Assembly: GCA_030068145.1 (NCBI GenBank)
Contig: JAPJBO010000754.1
Span: 47,938-111,937, forward strand
DNA from: Diplonema papillatum
Taxonomy: Eukaryota; Euglenozoa; Diplonemea; Diplonemida; Diplonemidae
DNA length: 64,000 nucleotides
Direction of reading: 5' to 3'
How positions within the stretch are numbered: the stretch's first letter is position 1; the number at the start of each line of letters is the position of its first letter. The notes beneath the pieces are model-generated. The model did not search any database and was not told the DNA's origin. It saw only the letters and a program-made list of their open reading frames with translations. Below are positions 1 through 7,546 of this stretch, piece after piece. Position numbers and translations under genes: made by a program.

Positions 1-1062
1 CCAGCGTCTCCTCGGCGAGCGATCTCTCATCTTCCTCGCTCAGGTTTGGCATTCTTCTAGGAAAAGCCGCCGGCCTCACCATAGTTCTTTGTCGGTCCTG
101 GAACCTTTCCAGATTCATTCGGACGACAATCGCGTGGTGCGTTGGTATCGGCTTGACCTCCACGACCTCTACGCTTTCGACTGCTTGCATCGCAGCCTCG
201 TTGGCTAAAACGAGGTCTATCCGCGTTCCTCCCTCTGCCTGCCAGCATGTTTTTGCTGGCGACGTCCCGTTTCGCATGGCGACATGGTGAGCCACGTCGG
301 TCCACTGCCCAATCGAAGTCGCGGCTCGCAGGGTCCGCGATGCTTCCACTGTTGTGTTGAAGTCGCCTAGGATAAGGGTGGGGACGCTGCCGAGGGCAGA
401 AGCGGCTTCGGACACCCTCTCGAACAAGCTCTCTCTCGACTCCTGTTTGCCGGCATGCCCGTATACTGTCATCATGTGCAGCATGTTCCTTCCTCCTCCA
501 ATTGGCGTGGCCACGTGGTGCCATCTTCCTGTATCCCACAACGTCCTTTCCAGCTCATGGTCTTTTCCAGGAATCCAACCCTTTCCTTCCCCCGCTCGGA
601 TATAAAACCCCACCCCGCCAGGTGCGGTCTGCGTCCCGCCTCTCGCCGCTTTGGTCGTCGGTTGTGGCTTCGCCGTGCACAGCCGTCCCCCCAATTCCTT
701 TCGGACAAGTTGCTCATACACCTTTGCTGACGGTGCATCCAGCCGTAGTTCTTGCATCGCTATGAAGTCCGCGTCAAGCGTGGCGACGTCGAGGTAGTGC
801 TTCCGGTAGGAAGTCACGTTTACCGTCGCGACGGATATCCCCTCGGCCGGGTCGTCTTCCGCCTTGATCTTTGTGAGGGCAGCGTCTGCCAGGGCGGCTG
901 TCGTGGCTGCGAGGTCGACTTCTCGTGGCACGGGTGCGGTTGTCGGTGTGGGAGCGGTGTTCTTCGCTGGGCGATTAACAGCCTCGCGAGGGGCACGGTA
1001 TTGGTGTCTGCTTGTTCCGGCACCTGCAGGCTTTGTAAGGGGAGCTGGAGTCGGTCGTAGTG
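1..1062 (-). CDS. LINE ORF2: APE-type endonuclease domain (partial, runs off the window)
   Basis: Read in the -1 frame relative to the OTU block, the sequence is open from about 1060 to base 1. A Pro/Ala/Thr-rich linker is followed by an endonuclease/exonuclease/phosphatase fold: TVNVTS (metal-binding Asn), FIAMQELRL (catalytic Glu), MTVYGHAG, LILGDFNTTVE (Asp and Asn of the GDFN motif), RIDLVLAN (Asp) and PTHHAIVVRM (catalytic His). All key residues are present and there is no stop, so this part looks intact. It would nick target DNA for target-primed reverse transcription. The link to the OTU ORF needs one -1 shift (a mutation or programmed slippage). No start codon is claimed. Confidence 0.88.
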
Positions 1063-1428
1063 TAACGGTTGGTAGGTTATCACTAGTGTCCGGTCCGCCC
1101 CATCTGACCCCCACCGCTTTATCACTCCACGATGGGCGGCATTCACCACCCAGATGTTGCACTTTAGCACCTGTGCTGCTGCATTCAACGTCAGCTCGTC
1201 TCCGTATGTTCGGTCAGTTCCCATTCTCTGCAGGTACTGCCCCATCCCTTCTCCTCCCAAGTAGTCGTAGTACCTTGCGGTATTCGCTTCTATGTCCCGG
1301 ACCACTCGCTCCCTCAAAGTGCCAGCGTCGATCCCGCCGTAGCTGTCCGCAATTGCCGTGAATTGGCAATTCTCGTCTCCCGGAACTCGGATGTACCTTG
1401 CGCACATACCGCGCGCCGTTCGTTCCAT
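820..1428 (-). CDS. LINE ORF2 N-terminal part: OTU-family cysteine protease
   Basis: The block carries the OTU signature GDENCQFTAIAD (about residues 17-28, catalytic Asp and Cys) and the C-terminal catalytic His in PLHYDRL (near residue 126), with the usual 100-130 residue spacing. OTU enzymes cleave ubiquitin or ubiquitin-like conjugates. In a retroelement it may process the polyprotein or counter host ubiquitination; that role is inferred. After the catalytic His the frame turns into composition-biased sequence and stops at 820, while the endonuclease lies in the -1 frame. The functional part therefore ends near 1050. The ATG at 1428 is the first Met after the ORF1 TGA, which is in the same frame. 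Confidence 0.85.
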   Translation of the reverse strand: MERTARGMCARYIRVPGDENCQFTAIADSYGGIDAGTLRERVVRDIEANTARYYDYLGGEGMGQYLQRMGTDRTYGDELTLNAAAQVLKCNIWVVNAAHRGVIKRWGSDGADRTLVITYQPLHYDRLQLPLQSLQVPEQADTNTVPLARLLIAQRRTPLPHRQPHPCHEKSTSQPRQPPWQTLPSQRSRRKTTRPRGYPSRR

Positions 1429-1500
1429 CCACTCATAGTCGGTGTCGTCGTTATCTGCCGTTCCCGTTACATCCCCTCCTCCGACCAGACTGGCCTCGCT

Positions 1501-3063
1501 TCATTTCGCGGTCGACGATACAAAACCGGCCAGCGTCGACTGCCTGTCCGATTTCTTTGTCGTGGATGCAGCGGAGTTCTGCATCTTCGCCGGTGGCTTT
1601 GCCTCGTTTCGTTCCTGAGACGCCGATTCGGTGCCGGACCTCGCCCTTTTCTTCGCCCCCGTCCTCTGGCCCCCGGGCTTGGTGCCTTTCGTCTTCTTGG
1701 TCTTCCCTTCCTCGCGGTCCGCACTCGGCTGTCGCCGCGGTGACGGCGACTTCAGTGCTCCGGCCTGCTTCGTCTGCACTTCCGCCAGTCGCTTGGTGAG
1801 GTCCTCGATCTGGCGCAGAGCCTCTTTCAGCTGCGCGCGCAGCTCCTCCATCACTGTTGCCTGGTGCGCCGGCTCTTTCCGTAGCAGTTCAAAAAACTCC
1901 GCCCAGGTGTATCTCTCCTGCTCCCATACTGAACCGACCTCTGCAGGGTCTCGTCTCTTCTCCGGTGCCGCTGCTTGCACCCACCTCTGTTCGGTCTCGG
2001 CGATCGGCCGGGCTGAGGAAACCTCGATGCGTGTCCCCCCGCCGGTAACACCGAAGACCCATGCGGGCGGTTCCGTTCCCCTCACCACAGCGAGCACCCT
2101 TCCTCTCTTCGGAATGACTTTGATTGCGGTCACCCCCTCCCATCCTGCCGTTCTCAGAAAGGCTTCAGCTTGGGCTGCCGTGGTCCGTTTTGCAAATCCG
2201 TAGACGTCCCACGGCATCCCGTTCCTTTTTGGCACGGCCTTCTCTCCCACCGCGGTCCGGACGCGTTCTTCGGCCTCCGGTGCCACCCGAAGCCCGAGCC
2301 CACGCCTGTTGGCCGCCAGCCTCCGAGCCTGCAGGCGCCTTGCCAGCTCCCTTGCCTCAGGGAGACGATCAGCCAGCCAGACGATCGGCCCTGCGTCCTT
2401 CTTATCGCGCACGAAAACACCGCGATGACCCGATGCAGCTTCGAGCTTCTTCCCCTGCTCGCCGGTGACACGCAAAAGTGCGCCGATAGATCGCGCCGGG
2501 TCCTCGGCTCTACCGCGTGTCTCAACACCGGTGATCCCGATGGCCCGGCCGTCAACGCCCGCCTCCCCTGCGAATCGCTGAAGGTAAGCTCGCAGGTTGC
2601 TAGTCGCCTCTTCCCACTCCCCCGGCGTTGTGTACTGCCGGGGAACATGCACAGACAGTCGATGGGTGTCATCCCTCTCACGCGCGTCTGGCATTGGCGC
2701 TTCCCTCATCGTCAATAACGAACTGACCGGCTTTTCTCCCAGCTGGAAGAGGGTCCCCGTCGTCGTCTCAACCCGGGTTCCTCGCCTGATTACGACCGGG
2801 CTTGTGTGCCCCTTCAGGCCTGCCGGCTCTGGCACCGCGCCTAGCACCACCATCGCACATGCTCCTTTTCGCACGCCTTCACCGACGGCTTTCTTCGTCT
2901 CTGCACGACTCGCAATGGCAACGCCTGCGATACAACCTTGCAGCGCCTGCACGTCGACGACCGGCACGTCCCAGTCCTCACTTCGCAGCTCGGCATGCTG
3001 CTTGCTCCTCTTCGCTGGCACCCATTGCCAAGGGGCCTCCGCCTTTGTCTGCGTCGGCCGCAT
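1501..3063 (-). CDS. LINE ORF1, gag-like protein
   Basis: About 520 residues from the first ATG (3063); the frame is open upstream, so the true start may be earlier. There are no Cys-His zinc knuckles. The protein ends in a charged helical stretch with heptad-like spacing (about residues 405-445, VMEELRAQLKEALRQI and following), then a Lys/Arg/Pro/Ser-rich basic tail suited to nucleic-acid binding. It probably packages element RNA, as ORF1 proteins of LINEs do; this is inferred from position and composition only. The ORF stops at TGA (1503-1501), and the same frame continues without any other stop into the OTU block: 24 codons to the next ATG at 1428. Readthrough or reinitiation are both possible. 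Confidence 0.75.
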   Translation of the reverse strand: MRPTQTKAEAPWQWVPAKRSKQHAELRSEDWDVPVVDVQALQGCIAGVAIASRAETKKAVGEGVRKGACAMVVLGAVPEPAGLKGHTSPVVIRRGTRVETTTGTLFQLGEKPVSSLLTMREAPMPDARERDDTHRLSVHVPRQYTTPGEWEEATSNLRAYLQRFAGEAGVDGRAIGITGVETRGRAEDPARSIGALLRVTGEQGKKLEAASGHRGVFVRDKKDAGPIVWLADRLPEARELARRLQARRLAANRRGLGLRVAPEAEERVRTAVGEKAVPKRNGMPWDVYGFAKRTTAAQAEAFLRTAGWEGVTAIKVIPKRGRVLAVVRGTEPPAWVFGVTGGGTRIEVSSARPIAETEQRWVQAAAPEKRRDPAEVGSVWEQERYTWAEFFELLRKEPAHQATVMEELRAQLKEALRQIEDLTKRLAEVQTKQAGALKSPSPRRQPSADREEGKTKKTKGTKPGGQRTGAKKRARSGTESASQERNEAKPPAKMQNSAASTTKKSDRQSTLAGFVSSTAK

Positions 3064-3120
3064 TGTCTCATCAGAGTCAACGCGTTCCAGGACCACCGCT
3101 CGGAGGTGCAGACATGTTGA

Positions 3121-3369
3121 TAATCGTTTGTGTGATTTTCTTGTTTCCCAGTCCCTCTTCTTGTTGCATTAGTGGGGGAGACAAGGCATGCAAATGAGTA
3201 CCACACTATGCCAGCTTTTCGCTACGTGACTCCAGAAGGGTCACTTTTTCCGCGCTTTCGGCGCGGCGCAACTCTAGTCGGTTGCAACTGTACTTGGAAG
3301 TTACTGACTATTTCATACCGTCTTCGGAAGAATATCGGATCAGTATAATTCGTTGTCATTTACCCCCCC
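3121..3369. other. Spacer between LINE 5' end and YR element 1 3' end
   Basis: No gene seen. It holds a GC hairpin (CCGCGC TTTC GGCGCGG, 3250-3266) resembling GC hairpins near 29215 and 49815, and a C-run abutting the end of the RT/RNase H frame. Confidence 0.5.
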
Positions 3370-5049
3370 CTAGACTTTACACCCGATGAGGCGGTTTTCC
3401 GCTGGGTGCGGGGACGCAAGCTTTCGGTGGCGGCTCTCGGCCGTGCTGTTGTCGTGGAAGACATCCAGCGTCACCCACCCAGTCGTGACGTGTCGAGCCA
3501 GCAGGACGCCAAGAATCGCCGTCACCAGCTCGCGCCGCCGAATCGGCGTCGGAGGAGCCAGCCGATCCTTCCATCTCCAGCTCTCGCGAGCGAGGACGGT
3601 CCGTCGCGTCGGGTCCAGGACGACCACCCCACCCCCCCGGTCGGATGCGTCCGTCCAGACGTGCACTCGCCGCGCTGGGCGCCTGACTCTGCGGGGGGAA
3701 GCGTCCCCCAGCCAGCGATCACCAGCTTCCAGCTCCGCGAGCAGCTCCTGCGGGAGCTCCACGAGCGTGTCCCAGTCGCGGTAGGTGAGGCACCTGCCAC
3801 TCACCAGTCGGCTCGCACGCAGCAGCCCGGGATACGCCGCCGCCGGGGACCTCATGACGTACAGTGCCCAGCGCAGGCACCCGATACGCTGTGCCAGGGC
3901 CCGGAAGGACGTCACGCGTTGCGGCTTGTTCGCGCGGCAGACTGCTGCCCATTCCCGCGGGATCGCGATCGTCTTTGTAGCTAGGTCCAGATCCAGACCG
4001 TTGAAGGTACCGACTTGCGAGGGGCCTTGCGCCTTATCCTCCCGGATCTGGATCCTGGTGTCGGCAAGCACGGCCCTCAGGCTCCGCTCGTCCCGGACGA
4101 CGTCGGACCTTGTCCAGCCCCCGTAGGCTATGTCGTCGTAGATCGCCAGACTGCGGCTTCCGATGCCGGCCAGTCGGCGGACCCCCAGGGTCGTCAGCTG
4201 GGCGATCGCCGGCGCGCGCGCAATGCCCGGGACGGCTATCCGGAAGACGTAGTACGCGTTGGCCGCCCTAAACCCCAGGTAGTCCGCCAGCGCGTCGGAC
4301 ACCGGAAGCTGGTAGAAGTAGCCCAGCAGGTCTAGGGTCGCGAACCAAGCGTGGTCCAGGACGAAGCCCTCCACATCCCTGAGCGACGGGGTGATGGGGG
4401 ACAGCGGTTGGGAGGTGCGGCTGTCAAAGGGCCTGCCATCGATCAGCAGACGGGTCTCTTCCTTCCCCTTTTTCGGGATTTTGAACACCTTCAGAGTGAT
4501 CCGCGGCCTCTTTTCGACTCTCCTAACGACGCCACTCTGCAGCATCACCGCCAGGTCGGCCTCGGTGATGTCCGAGCTCGGTGGAGCGTGGTGCCTCTCG
4601 TGCGAGAGGAGCATGGGCTCTCGCGTCAGCTGGCGCAGGACGCGAATCTCGTCCTCCCACAGGCCTCGCTCGACCTTCCCGTAGTCGGCCTTTGTGACCG
4701 GCATGGTGTCGATGGGCCCGCGGGACGTTCTGTACACCGGGCTCGGTGCCTTCGTGTACGTCCTCGATGCCAGTTCCGATAGCGCCTCTTCCTGAGCCCG
4801 AACCCCTTCGACGTGCGTGCTCACGTCCCCGCGCAGCAGCCAGTCTTCCAAGGTCACCGCCCTGTCGAAGTCGGCCTCGCTCTGCTCGCCCATGTCGCCC
4901 CGTAACCGGCTTTCCCCCCATGCGAGCAGGCGGTCCAGATACCCGGCTGCCCCGGGATGGCGGCTGTTTGCCCAGTCCCGCAGGGGATGCGAGCTCTTCA
5001 GGTCCTGTGCGTACTCGGGGCAGAACGTGCTCGTCCTGGCCGCACCCTT
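3370..5049 (-). CDS. YR element 1: reverse transcriptase / RNase H
   Basis: About 559 residues from the recombinase stop; no ATG at the junction, frame -1 relative to the recombinase. RT motif A is ATLDLLGYFYQL and the catalytic box is LAIYDDIAYGG (DD intact). An RNase H-like domain follows with HVWTDASDRGGG (first Asp), RRRELVTA (Glu) and DVFHDNSTAES (Asp). The last part expected of RNase H, with a terminal Asp, is missing: the frame ends ...AENRLIGCKV. This is consistent with a truncated or frame-damaged 3' end. Confidence 0.88.
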   Translation of the reverse strand, partial: KGAARTSTFCPEYAQDLKSSHPLRDWANSRHPGAAGYLDRLLAWGESRLRGDMGEQSEADFDRAVTLEDWLLRGDVSTHVEGVRAQEEALSELASRTYTKAPSPVYRTSRGPIDTMPVTKADYGKVERGLWEDEIRVLRQLTREPMLLSHERHHAPPSSDITEADLAVMLQSGVVRRVEKRPRITLKVFKIPKKGKEETRLLIDGRPFDSRTSQPLSPITPSLRDVEGFVLDHAWFATLDLLGYFYQLPVSDALADYLGFRAANAYYVFRIAVPGIARAPAIAQLTTLGVRRLAGIGSRSLAIYDDIAYGGWTRSDVVRDERSLRAVLADTRIQIREDKAQGPSQVGTFNGLDLDLATKTIAIPREWAAVCRANKPQRVTSFRALAQRIGCLRWALYVMRSPAAAYPGLLRASRLVSGRCLTYRDWDTLVELPQELLAELEAGDRWLGDASPRRVRRPARRVHVWTDASDRGGGVVVLDPTRRTVLARESWRWKDRLAPPTPIRRRELVTAILGVLLARHVTTGWVTLDVFHDNSTAESRHRKLASPHPAENRLIGCKV

Positions 5050-6017
5050 CACCTTGAGCACGCCATCAGGTCGCCGCTCACCGGCGTGTGGAGCAGCAGC
5101 GACGCGCGAGCCGTCCTCACGCTGTCCGGGGTCAGGCAGCCCCAGAGATAACGCTTCAACGTGTCCTTGGACTGGTGACGGGCCATGAGCAGGAGGTCCT
5201 CCCAGCCCGCCCCGCTTCTGGCCAGGTGCTGGAGCGCCCCTCTCTTCCAGCTGTGCTCTGCACAAACCGGGAACAGCTTCCTCGCTTCCCGCAACAGCTT
5301 CCTCGTCGTGGCCTCGGTGAAGCGAGCCCCCCGCTGCACCCACCTGCTTACTCGCAGCGCCACGCCCAGGGGGACCCGGTAAGTCACCTCTGACTCCCTC
5401 ATACGTAGGCTCGCCTCCTTCGTGGTCCACCACGAAACTCGGAGCAGACCCGGCCCCACGATGACCACGTCTGTCGGGGCCAGGGCCCGCAGGTCCGCCA
5501 TCCGCAGCGCTCCCGCCCACGCCAGGCAGGCAGCCACCGTCACCTGCTCGTCGCCGCCCCTGACCAGCCCCTCGACGAGGGTCCGTTGCTGCTCCAGCGT
5601 GATCGGGGGGGCATGCGCCGGCACTTCCCTGCGCTCGAGCCTGGCTTTGAGGATGGCCTTCTTCATGGCCGCCAGATCCCCCGACGGCACCCCGAGCTTC
5701 GCCCCCAGCACCTCGACGTACTTGCCGACGGAGGCCGTGCGCATCTCGCCGGTCCTCGGCCTGCCTCTCTGCCCCGGCACCCTCGCGACGTACGCTTCCA
5801 ACTGCTCCTGTGTCATGCCCTTGCCGAGCATGGCGGTCGCGAACGCCTTGATTCTCAGCGCGGGGGGAGCCGCCTGCAACCCCGCCACGGCTGTGAACCG
5901 CGTCAGCGACGCCACGATCGACGCCCGCTGCGCCGTCGTCTTCTTCGAGGTCGCGCCGCCCTCGAAAACCGCGACCCGCCTCTCCCACGCGGCAAACCCC
6001 CCTCTCTGGGAGGGGAG
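5049..6017 (-). CDS. YR element 1: tyrosine recombinase
   Basis: The frame is open for 34 codons between the gag TGA and the recombinase core, with no ATG until 5831, already inside the N-terminal domain. Expression as a gag fusion by UGA readthrough is therefore attractive. Core motifs: Arg of box I in GALRMADLRAL, Lys in WWTTKEASLR, HSWKRGALQHL (box II His; the usual second Arg of HxxR is Lys here), ARHQSKDTLKRYLWG (His plus nucleophilic Tyr). It would integrate a circular DNA copy without target duplication. The stop (5051-5049) overlaps the RT frame, which lies at -1. Confidence 0.87.
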   Translation of the reverse strand, partial: LPSQRGGFAAWERRVAVFEGGATSKKTTAQRASIVASLTRFTAVAGLQAAPPALRIKAFATAMLGKGMTQEQLEAYVARVPGQRGRPRTGEMRTASVGKYVEVLGAKLGVPSGDLAAMKKAILKARLERREVPAHAPPITLEQQRTLVEGLVRGGDEQVTVAACLAWAGALRMADLRALAPTDVVIVGPGLLRVSWWTTKEASLRMRESEVTYRVPLGVALRVSRWVQRGARFTEATTRKLLREARKLFPVCAEHSWKRGALQHLARSGAGWEDLLLMARHQSKDTLKRYLWGCLTPDSVRTARASLLLHTPVSGDLMACSR

Positions 6018-6203
6018 TCACCCGTTTTTTGTCCTGCGGGAGACGGGCCCGTGCGAGAAACGGCAGTCCACCCTTGTGCATCTGCCTGCTTTGAAATTGC
6101 GGCAGGCCGGCGCCTGACGCGGAGGGACCCCCCGAGCGCGGGGCGGAACCGACTTCGGCGCCGCCTTGAACTGCGCCGTGAACCGGCGCCGGGCCTGCCG
6201 CAC
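6018..6203 (-). CDS. YR element 1: gag-like C-terminal part with CCCH zinc finger
   Basis: A short basic block with C-x7-C-x4-C-x3-H (CRNFKAGRCTRVDCRFSH, near the C-terminal end), a CCCH-type finger typical of RNA binding, in an Arg/Pro-rich context. It has no ATG and opens directly after an in-frame TGA (6206-6204). It ends at another TGA (6020-6018), beyond which the same frame continues straight into the recombinase. Likely the nucleic-acid-binding part of gag. Confidence 0.6.
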   Translation of the reverse strand: MRQARRRFTAQFKAAPKSVPPRARGVPPRQAPACRNFKAGRCTRVDCRFSHGPVSRRTKNG

Positions 6204-6434
6204 TCACTCGGGCAGAAGTTCCACCCTCAGCACGTCGCGCATCACTAGCGCTGCGCTGGGGTCGCGGGTCTCGTACTCCGCGTTCTGCTCCTCGTAGGAG
6301 TGGAAGAGCCCCCCCAGGCGGAGGATCCACATTCGTTTCGGGGGACCGGATTCCCCGCGGCGCAGGCGGACGAGGTCACGGACCCGTTCCGTGACATCGT
6401 CCCGCCTGTCCTGCAGCTGTTGGTTCCCCTTGCT
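6204..6434 (-). CDS. YR element 1: gag-like N-terminal fragment
   Basis: About 76 codons, hydrophilic, ending ...VLRVELLPE before TGA (6206-6204). It is in frame with the CCCH block downstream and cut upstream by a repeat end. No recognised domain. Called gag by position only. Confidence 0.45.
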   Translation of the reverse strand, partial: SKGNQQLQDRRDDVTERVRDLVRLRRGESGPPKRMWILRLGGLFHSYEEQNAEYETRDPSAALVMRDVLRVELLPE

Positions 6435-6440
6435 GTACAG

Positions 6441-6466
6441 CCCTAGTCCCCTAAGGCACTTTTCCC
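6441..6466. repeat. Isolated end of the CCCTTAGGGGACTAGTCCCC palindrome family
   Basis: CTAGTCCCCTAAGGCAC followed by TTTTCCCAA matches 18272-18294 base for base over about 24 nt. No partner arm is seen here. It abuts the cut 5' end of YR element 1. Confidence 0.6.
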
Positions 6467-6473
6467 AAAAAGT

Positions 6474-6548
6474 TCGGACCAAAGGAATCGAACCGCGGCC
6501 TACGGGGGACCAGGCGGGTGCGGTAACCGCTAGACTATGTTGCCAAAC
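6474..6548 (-). other. tRNA-like sequence (pseudo-tRNA or SINE head)
   Basis: The minus strand has an A-box-like TAGTCTAGCGGTTA and a B-box-like GGTTCGATTCC at about tRNA spacing. However, acceptor arms do not pair, the T stem has mismatches and the anticodon loop would have eight bases. A degenerate tRNA or tRNA-derived SINE promoter is more likely than a functional tRNA. Confidence 0.35.
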
Positions 6549-7546
6549 CTCGGGCCAAAATTTGCTTTTAGCGCCTGATCAGTTGGGATTCTTATCGGAA
6601 AGTGCGAGGTCGTCATTTACTCGTTTTCAGTGTCCCAGGACGGCATTTCTGCCCTCTGGGAGCTTCTTTTGCCCGGTTTGCGAATAACTCAAAATGAGTC
6701 CAAAAGTATCACTCCGTAGTGAACAAGAAAAGTATCCGCCGTTTTTTGTAGCCCCTTTCACACCGAGGATCGGTACTGAAGATCGTGTATCGAGCAAGCT
6801 TTTACCCTTATGCTCTACGCGAGATTTCTGTTCCCGCTGAGCTTGCCTTAGGACACCTGCGTTAATGTGTAACAGATGTGCCGCCCCAGCCAAACTCCCC
6901 ACCTGACTGGTGTCTCCAAACGAGGATTCGCGAGCCGAAGCCCGTTTGTTGCTGGAAACGGATAAGCTACGGATCCGAAGACCCTAACCCCACAAGGGAG
7001 CAGCTGCCGTCTTCCCATCATTGGATAAGTAAAGCGACAACAAGAGTAGTGGTATTTCATTGTTGCGGCCTCCCACCTATTCTACACCTCTCGTGCCACT
7101 GCACAAAGTCAGACTAGCGTCAAACTCAACAGGGTCTTCTTTCCCCGCTGACAGTTTCAAGTCCGTTCCCTTGACTGCTGCTTCGCCAGATAGTAGGTAG
7201 GGACAGAAGGAATCTCATTGGTCCATTCATGCGCGTCTTTAATTAGAAGACGAGGCATTTGGCTACCTTAGGGTTTTGAGGGTCGGTGGTTCGCTTCCCG
7301 CCGGAAATCGTTGTTTTGGGTTTTTGAAACAGCCCCAAAACCGATCTTTGTCCATCTGCACGCCAGATTTTGGTCGCCACGCGAGCTGATTGCTTGCCCA
7401 TAATTGCCAGGGATAGCTCTTTCCATCCCAAAAATTCCAAAAATTTGGCCCAAAACGGGCTGCTTTTCAGACAAAAACCTGTGACACTTTCTTGTGGAAT
7501 GAGTGGTATCCTTCAAGACCACGGGAAGTTGAACTTGAACCGAGAG
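6549..7546. other. Spacer without recognisable gene
   Basis: I see no convincing coding region or repeat. It may hold a 3' exon or 3' UTR of the kinase gene, because a donor-like site sits near the end of that gene's large exon (7670). Confidence 0.4.

Larger units (their letters stand above)
1..3120 (-). mobile_element. 5' portion of a non-LTR (LINE-type) retrotransposon with OTU and APE domains
   Basis: On the minus strand three coding blocks follow each other: a 500+ residue gag-like ORF1, an OTU-type cysteine protease, and an apurinic-endonuclease (APE) domain open to the left window edge. The reverse transcriptase expected after the endonuclease lies outside the window. Non-LTR elements that pair an OTU protease with APE endonuclease are, from memory, known from the RandI/Dualen group. 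I infer a member of that or a similar clade; the RT would settle it. The 5' border is not defined by a repeat; it is placed just above the first plausible start. Confidence 0.85.
3370..6440 (-). mobile_element. YR retrotransposon 1 (gag-YR-RT/RNase H), damaged copy
   Basis: On the minus strand a gag-like region with a CCCH finger, a tyrosine recombinase and an RT/RNase H follow in that order. YR before RT is the order described for VIPER-like elements and opposite to typical DIRS and Ngaro. Both ends seem damaged. The gag frame is cut at about 6440, where a foreign palindromic repeat end abuts it. The RNase H stops shortly after its second Asp region, without the usual C-terminal part. I found no flanking direct repeats. 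GC content is higher than in the neighbours. Confidence 0.85.

Noticed and set aside
5050-6330. Backward extension of the RT frame through the recombinase of YR element 1 (and 14744-15833 in element 2)
   Set aside because: Composition is Gly/Arg/Ala noise typical of a -1 shadow of a GC-rich gene; only the part after the recombinase has RT motifs.
6474-6548. Functional tRNA gene
   Set aside because: B-box is good, but acceptor stems do not pair, the T stem is weak and the anticodon loop has eight bases.
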